A stretch of DNA of 9,161 nt from Clostridiaceae bacterium (GTDB lineage Bacteria > Bacillota > Clostridia > Oscillospirales > Acutalibacteraceae): positions 1 to 9,161 of the forward strand of contig JAEDGK010000083.1 in assembly GCA_016297555.1 (NCBI GenBank). Direction: 5' to 3'. The notes beneath the pieces are model-generated. The model was given only the letters and a program-made list of their open reading frames with translations. It did no database searches and was not told the DNA's origin. Of this stretch, positions 6,105 to 9,161 are shown in pieces. The position numbers and the translations under genes are program-made. The first letter of the stretch is position 1; the number at the start of each line of letters is the position of its first letter.

Positions 6105-6956
6105 ATGAATGAAAAAATGACGGTTCAGTGGTTTCCCGGCCATATGGCGAAAACCAGACGGCTGATAAAAGAAAGCCTCGCCCTTGTTGACGCGGTTTGC
6201 GAAATCGTTGACGCAAGGATTCCCGAGAGCAGCCGAAACCCCGAGCTTGATGAAATTGTCGGCTCAAAGCCGCGCATAGTGCTGCTCAATAAATGCGACC
6301 TTGCAGATGACAGGGCAACGGCAAAAAAAATAAAGGAGCTTGCCGCAAAGGGCGTTACGGCTTTGCCCGTTGACTGCCGCAGCGGAAAGGGACTTGAAAA
6401 ATTTCAGCCCGCAGTCAGAGAAATATTAAAGGATAAAATCAAGGCAAACGCCGAAAAGGGAATGACGGGCAAGGCTCTGAGAGTTATGGTTGTCGGTATT
6501 CCCAACACGGGCAAATCTTCTTTTATCAACAGAATGGCGGGCAAATACCGCGCAAAGGTTGCGGACAAGCCCGGCGTTACCCGCGGCAATCAATGGTTTG
6601 CGATAGGCTCGGGCATCGAGCTGCTCGATACTCCGGGCGTGCTCTGGCCGAAGTTTGAGGACCCCGAGGTGGGCTTTAAGCTTGCGTTTATCGGCTCGGT
6701 CAAGGATGAAATACTTGACAGCCAGGAGATTGCGGTTCGGCTTCTGCGTGTTATGCAGGTTAATTATCCCGACAGATTGGCGGAAAGATACAAAATTTCC
6801 GATTTTGAGGAGCTGGAGCCTTATGAGCTGCTTGAACTTATCGGCGCAAAGCGCGGTATGCTCATCAAAGGCGGAGAAACAGATACGGAAAGAGCGGCAG
6901 TTATGCTGCTTGATGAATACAGAAGCGGAAAGCTCGGTAAGCTGACGCTTGACTGA
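6105..6956 (+). CDS. ylqF: Ribosome biogenesis GTPase YlqF/RbgA
   Basis: 283 residues. The GTPase motifs are in circularly permuted order, the hallmark of the YlqF/YawG family: G4 NKCD at 62-65, G5-like VDCRSGKG at about 89-96, G1 GIPNTGKSS at 131-139, G2 PGVTR at 156-160 and G3 DTPG at 175-178. The N-terminus has the family signature QWFPGHMAK (8-16), and the helical C-terminal region (about 190-283) corresponds to the rRNA-binding part. RbgA acts late in 50S assembly, promoting entry of proteins such as L16, and hydrolyses GTP on the ribosome. Its position near rplS fits that role and is conserved in Firmicutes. The start is ATG 6105, with no good Shine-Dalgarno, suggesting coupling to lepB 3 bases upstream; the in-frame ATG at 6117, giving MTVQWFPGHM as in Bacillus, is an equally plausible start. 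Confidence 0.95.
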   Translation: MNEKMTVQWFPGHMAKTRRLIKESLALVDAVCEIVDARIPESSRNPELDEIVGSKPRIVLLNKCDLADDRATAKKIKELAAKGVTALPVDCRSGKGLEKFQPAVREILKDKIKANAEKGMTGKALRVMVVGIPNTGKSSFINRMAGKYRAKVADKPGVTRGNQWFAIGSGIELLDTPGVLWPKFEDPEVGFKLAFIGSVKDEILDSQEIAVRLLRVMQVNYPDRLAERYKISDFEELEPYELLELIGAKRGMLIKGGETDTERAAVMLLDEYRSGKLGKLTLD

Positions 6957-6961
6957 TGAGC

Positions 6962-6967
6962 GAGGAG
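6962..6967 (+). promoter_or_regulatory. Shine-Dalgarno deciding a TTG start for the CapA-like gene
   Basis: GAGGAG lies 8 bases before the TTG at 6976. No ATG near the start is well placed in this frame: ATG 6988 has no comparable Shine-Dalgarno, and the ATGs at 6956 and 6971 are in another frame; the 6971 one reads only two codons before a stop. The spacing makes TTG 6976 the best start. Confidence 0.65.
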
Positions 6968-6975
6968 TTGATGAT

Positions 6976-8154
6976 TTGAGAAAGAAAATGACAGTTTTCA
7001 TCGCCGTTGTTATTGTGCTTGATATAATTGCTTTGGGCGTTATATTTTTCACAAGAGGCGATTCGCGTCCCGATATCAGCGCGGATGCCCGACCCGGAGC
7101 AGACCCGTCAACAACGCAGCAGCAGGAGCTGTTTTCACGGGTCAGCTTTGTTGCCGTGGGCGATAATCTGATTCATGACACGGTTTATGAGCAGGCGGCG
7201 GCAAGGGTCAGCAACGGCTATGATTTTTCCTATGATTACAAGAATGTTGCCGACAGGATAAAGACTCCTGATGTGGCAATCCTTAATCAGGAAACGATAA
7301 TTTCAACCGAACACAATGTTTCAAGCTATCCGATGTTTAATTCGCCCGTTGAAGTCGGCGAAGAAATGCTGAAAATCGGCTTTGATGTTTTTAATATTGC
7401 TACCAACCATTCGCTTGACTGCGGAGAAAAAGGTCTGATATCCGCAATTAATTTCTGGAAAAGCAAAAATGCGATAACCACGGGAGCATATCTAAATCAG
7501 GCGGATTATGACAATATTCCGATGAATGAGGTCAACGGAGTCAAAATTGCCTATATCGGCTTCACGGAATCCACAAACGGTCTTTCTTTGCCGCAGGATT
7601 CCGAGGTCATTCTTGTCAGAGCAAGCGATGAAACGCTTTTGCAGACAAGGATAATGAAAGCCAAGGAAGCGGCGGATTTTGTTGTTGTGAACGCTCATTG
7701 GGGCGAGGAATATACGCATGAGCCCAATCAGAATCAGCGTGACCTTGCGGCAAAGCTTGCCTCGTGGGGAGCGGATGTTATTATCGGAACTCATCCCCAT
7801 GTAATACAGCCCGTTGAATATATCACAAACAGCGACGGCAGAAAAACCCTTGTAGCTTATTCACTCGGCAACTTCATCTCCGCTCAGAACAGAGGACCGA
7901 GAATGCTCGGCGGTATGCTGAATTTTGAGATAGTCAAAAACAACACAACGGGTAAGGTTGAAATTGAAAATGTCAAGTTTTCGGGAGTTGTTACGCATTA
8001 CGGCTACGGCTGCTCAAACATCAGACTGTATATGCTTTCGGATTACACCGAGGAGCTTGCTTCAAAGCACGGTGTTAAGAGCAAAACCTCCGATTTCAGC
8101 CTGCAATATCTCAATGATATTTTAAATAAGGTAATTGACAAACAGTTTCTTTAA
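6976..8154 (+). CDS. Membrane-anchored CapA-family (PGA_cap, metallophosphatase-fold) protein
   Basis: 392 residues from TTG 6976. A short basic N-terminus (MRKK) leads into one hydrophobic segment (about 5-25) that should act as a signal anchor, then a polar linker (about 27-55), and an extracytoplasmic CapA/PgsA domain to about 345. Domain motifs are VGDNLIHD (61-68), LNQETII (103-109), ATNHSLD (142-148), HWGEEY (241-246), GTHPHV (271-276) and YSLGNF (295-300); their Asp, Asn and His residues are the expected metal ligands of the calcineurin-like fold. Family members include CapA of poly-gamma-glutamate synthesis, but no capB or capC is nearby, so a polyglutamate role is not supported; a wall-polymer or phosphoester hydrolase is possible. 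It follows ylqF after 19 bases and interrupts the common ylqF-rnhB order. Family call confident, substrate unknown. Confidence 0.9.
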   Translation: MRKKMTVFIAVVIVLDIIALGVIFFTRGDSRPDISADARPGADPSTTQQQELFSRVSFVAVGDNLIHDTVYEQAAARVSNGYDFSYDYKNVADRIKTPDVAILNQETIISTEHNVSSYPMFNSPVEVGEEMLKIGFDVFNIATNHSLDCGEKGLISAINFWKSKNAITTGAYLNQADYDNIPMNEVNGVKIAYIGFTESTNGLSLPQDSEVILVRASDETLLQTRIMKAKEAADFVVVNAHWGEEYTHEPNQNQRDLAAKLASWGADVIIGTHPHVIQPVEYITNSDGRKTLVAYSLGNFISAQNRGPRMLGGMLNFEIVKNNTTGKVEIENVKFSGVVTHYGYGCSNIRLYMLSDYTEELASKHGVKSKTSDFSLQYLNDILNKVIDKQFL

Positions 8155-8159
8155 TAAAT

Positions 8160-8203
8160 AAGGCTGCATCGGCGTGCAAAATCTTCTGCCGTGCAGCCTT
8201 TAT
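8160..8203 (+). terminator. Hairpin between the CapA-like gene and rnhB, weak terminator or attenuator
   Basis: AAGGCTGCA (8160-8168) pairs perfectly with TGCAGCCTT (8192-8200), and inside it CGGC (8170-8173) pairs with GCCG (8188-8191), leaving one bulged T (8169) and a 14-base loop. The 13-bp stem is strong but only TTTAT follows, so termination may be incomplete. The 3' arm ends 10 bases before the rnhB Shine-Dalgarno. It probably limits, rather than abolishes, read-through into rnhB. Confidence 0.6.
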
Positions 8204-8210
8204 AAATACG

Positions 8211-8216
8211 AGGAGG
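8211..8216 (+). promoter_or_regulatory. Shine-Dalgarno deciding the rnhB start
   Basis: AGGAGG lies 5 bases before ATG 8222. An upstream in-frame GTG (8174) sits in the loop of the preceding hairpin without an RBS, so the ATG is the start. Confidence 0.85.
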
Positions 8217-8221
8217 AAAAT

Positions 8222-8827
8222 ATGGATTTTCAATATGAGCAATCAGCAGCCGAAAAGGGCTATAAATCAATTTGCGGCGTTGACGAAGCGGGCAGAGGTC
8301 CTTTGGCGGGTCCTGTTTTTGCGGCGGCGGTCATTCTGCCCGAGGGCTGTGTGATAGAGGGCTTGAACGATTCCAAAAAGCTTTCCGAAAAGAAAAGGGA
8401 GGCTCTTTATGATATTATCGCCGAAAAAGCGGTTAGCTGGAGCGTAGCGAGCGTTGACGAAAAAACAATCGATGAAATAAATATACTTCAAGCTACATAT
8501 CTTGCAATGCGAAAGGCTGTTGAGGGGCTTTCCGTTCCCGCCGATTATGCGCTGATTGACGGCAACAGAATGCCGCCGCTTTCGGTTGACGGAGAAACAA
8601 TAATCAAGGGCGATTCGCTCAGCCCGTCGATTGCCGCGGCATCAATAATGGCAAAGGTCAGCAGAGACAGATTTATGCTTGCTCTGGATAAAAAATATCC
8701 GCAATATCAGTTTGCAAAGCATAAGGGCTACGGAACGAAGCTGCACTATGAAATGCTGGAGCAATTCGGAATATCCGACTGCCACCGCCGCTCGTTCCTT
8801 AAAAGCTTTGTCGGAGAAAAGAAATGA
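8222..8827 (+). CDS. rnhB: Ribonuclease HII
   Basis: 201 residues, the usual RNase HII length. Active-site carboxylates are visible: D21 and E22 in GVDEAGRGPLAGP, D113 in LIDGN, and D131 in KGDSLSPSIAAASIMAKVSRD. The GRG loop at 24-26 and the C-terminal HKGYGTKLHYEML segment (167-179) are also diagnostic. The enzyme cuts RNA in RNA-DNA hybrids and removes single ribonucleotides from duplex DNA in the cytoplasm. It lies downstream of a strong hairpin and overlaps yraN by 4 bases (ATGA), so the two should be translationally coupled. The rnhB-yraN pairing next to ylqF is common in Firmicutes. No unusual feature is seen. Confidence 0.97.
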   Translation: MDFQYEQSAAEKGYKSICGVDEAGRGPLAGPVFAAAVILPEGCVIEGLNDSKKLSEKKREALYDIIAEKAVSWSVASVDEKTIDEINILQATYLAMRKAVEGLSVPADYALIDGNRMPPLSVDGETIIKGDSLSPSIAAASIMAKVSRDRFMLALDKKYPQYQFAKHKGYGTKLHYEMLEQFGISDCHRRSFLKSFVGEKK

Positions 8828-9161
8828 TTAAGAACAAAACGGGAGTTTGGGGCGAAATATACGCCGCAAGATATCTGCGGGATAACGGCTATTCCATTCT
8901 TTCCTCAAATTATGTCTGCCGTTTCGGCGAGCTCGACTTGGTAGCGGCAAAAAACGGAGTTACCTGCTTTGTGGAAGTCAAAACACGAAACGAAAATACC
9001 GCCGTCAGACCCATGGAAGCGGTTGACGAGGGCAAAAGGCAGAGGGTTGAAGCGGCGGCAAAAAGCTTTCTTTCCTATGCAAAAATCAAAAGCACAATGC
9101 GGTTTGATGTGTGCGAGGTTTATGTTGATGATAATGACGGACTTTCAAGAATAAACTATAT
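8824..9161 (+). CDS. yraN: YraN family (UPF0102) endonuclease-like protein, cut by the window edge
   Basis: The first 112 residues of a protein that family members complete at about 115-125. It starts at ATG 8824, overlapping the rnhB stop by 4 bases. The N-terminal GEIYAARYLRDNGY (10-23) and the FGELDLVA...CFVEVKTR block (34-55) are the UPF0102 signature. E36, D38, E51 and K53 form the E/D...ExK pattern of the restriction-endonuclease-like nuclease fold. The biochemical role in bacteria is poorly defined; DNA repair or Holliday-junction-like processing has been suggested from the fold. Only a few C-terminal residues and the stop should be missing, and nothing suggests truncation other than the edge of the window. 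Confidence 0.93.
   Translation, partial: MIKNKTGVWGEIYAARYLRDNGYSILSSNYVCRFGELDLVAAKNGVTCFVEVKTRNENTAVRPMEAVDEGKRQRVEAAAKSFLSYAKIKSTMRFDVCEVYVDDNDGLSRINY

Noticed and set aside
6426..7052. 208-codon frame on the minus strand
   Set aside because: It is opposite ylqF, whose GTPase motifs are intact; no recognisable domain and no RBS.
8174..8221. Longer rnhB from GTG 8174
   Set aside because: The GTG is in a hairpin loop without a Shine-Dalgarno; AGGAGG points to ATG 8222, and family members start there.

Overview
The window is a gene-dense stretch of chromosome from a low-to-mid GC endospore-lineage Firmicute. It is most likely a member of the class Clostridia, and the gene families and order recall gut Oscillospirales/Ruminococcaceae; this placement is inference from family resemblance and synteny. 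All ten genes are on the + strand. I see no tRNA or rRNA gene, CRISPR array, transposase or phage gene.

Left block (about 77-4228). It opens with a membrane-anchored M23 (LytM-type) metallopeptidase. An overlapping gene for a small M50 site-2 membrane protease follows. As a pair they match the SpoIVFA/SpoIVFB arrangement of the sporulation cluster. An intergenic promoter candidate then precedes a radical SAM protein of the TIGR03960 type, which overlaps its usual partner, the radical SAM-linked TIGR03936/DUF2344 protein. In many Clostridia these four genes are followed by rng, rplU, ysxB and rpmA. Here they are not.

Right block (about 4229-9161). A 227-base gap holds a promoter candidate with an extended -10 and a structured leader. 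After it come rplS (ribosomal protein L19) with a strong terminator, two tandem signal peptidase I genes (lepB), the ribosome-assembly GTPase gene ylqF/rbgA, a membrane-anchored CapA-type phosphatase-fold protein, rnhB (RNase HII), and yraN, which the window edge cuts off. The core rplS-lepB-ylqF-rnhB-yraN is a common Clostridial order, but rpsP-rimM-trmD, which usually precede rplS, are absent here. The window therefore joins two conserved neighbourhoods at about 4229-4320.

Functional themes are envelope proteolysis and protein export (M23, M50, two signal peptidases, CapA-like), ribosome synthesis and assembly (L19, RbgA) and nucleic acid maintenance (RNase HII, YraN). The M23 gene and the CapA-like gene appear to start at TTG codons chosen by their Shine-Dalgarno sequences. 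The most unusual non-coding element is the rplS leader: two plain hairpins, a further pair of 6-bp helices that share the same region and cross each other, and a 33-codon ORF running over the rplS start. Most of the rest is ordinary housekeeping sequence; I found no convincing wholly new system.
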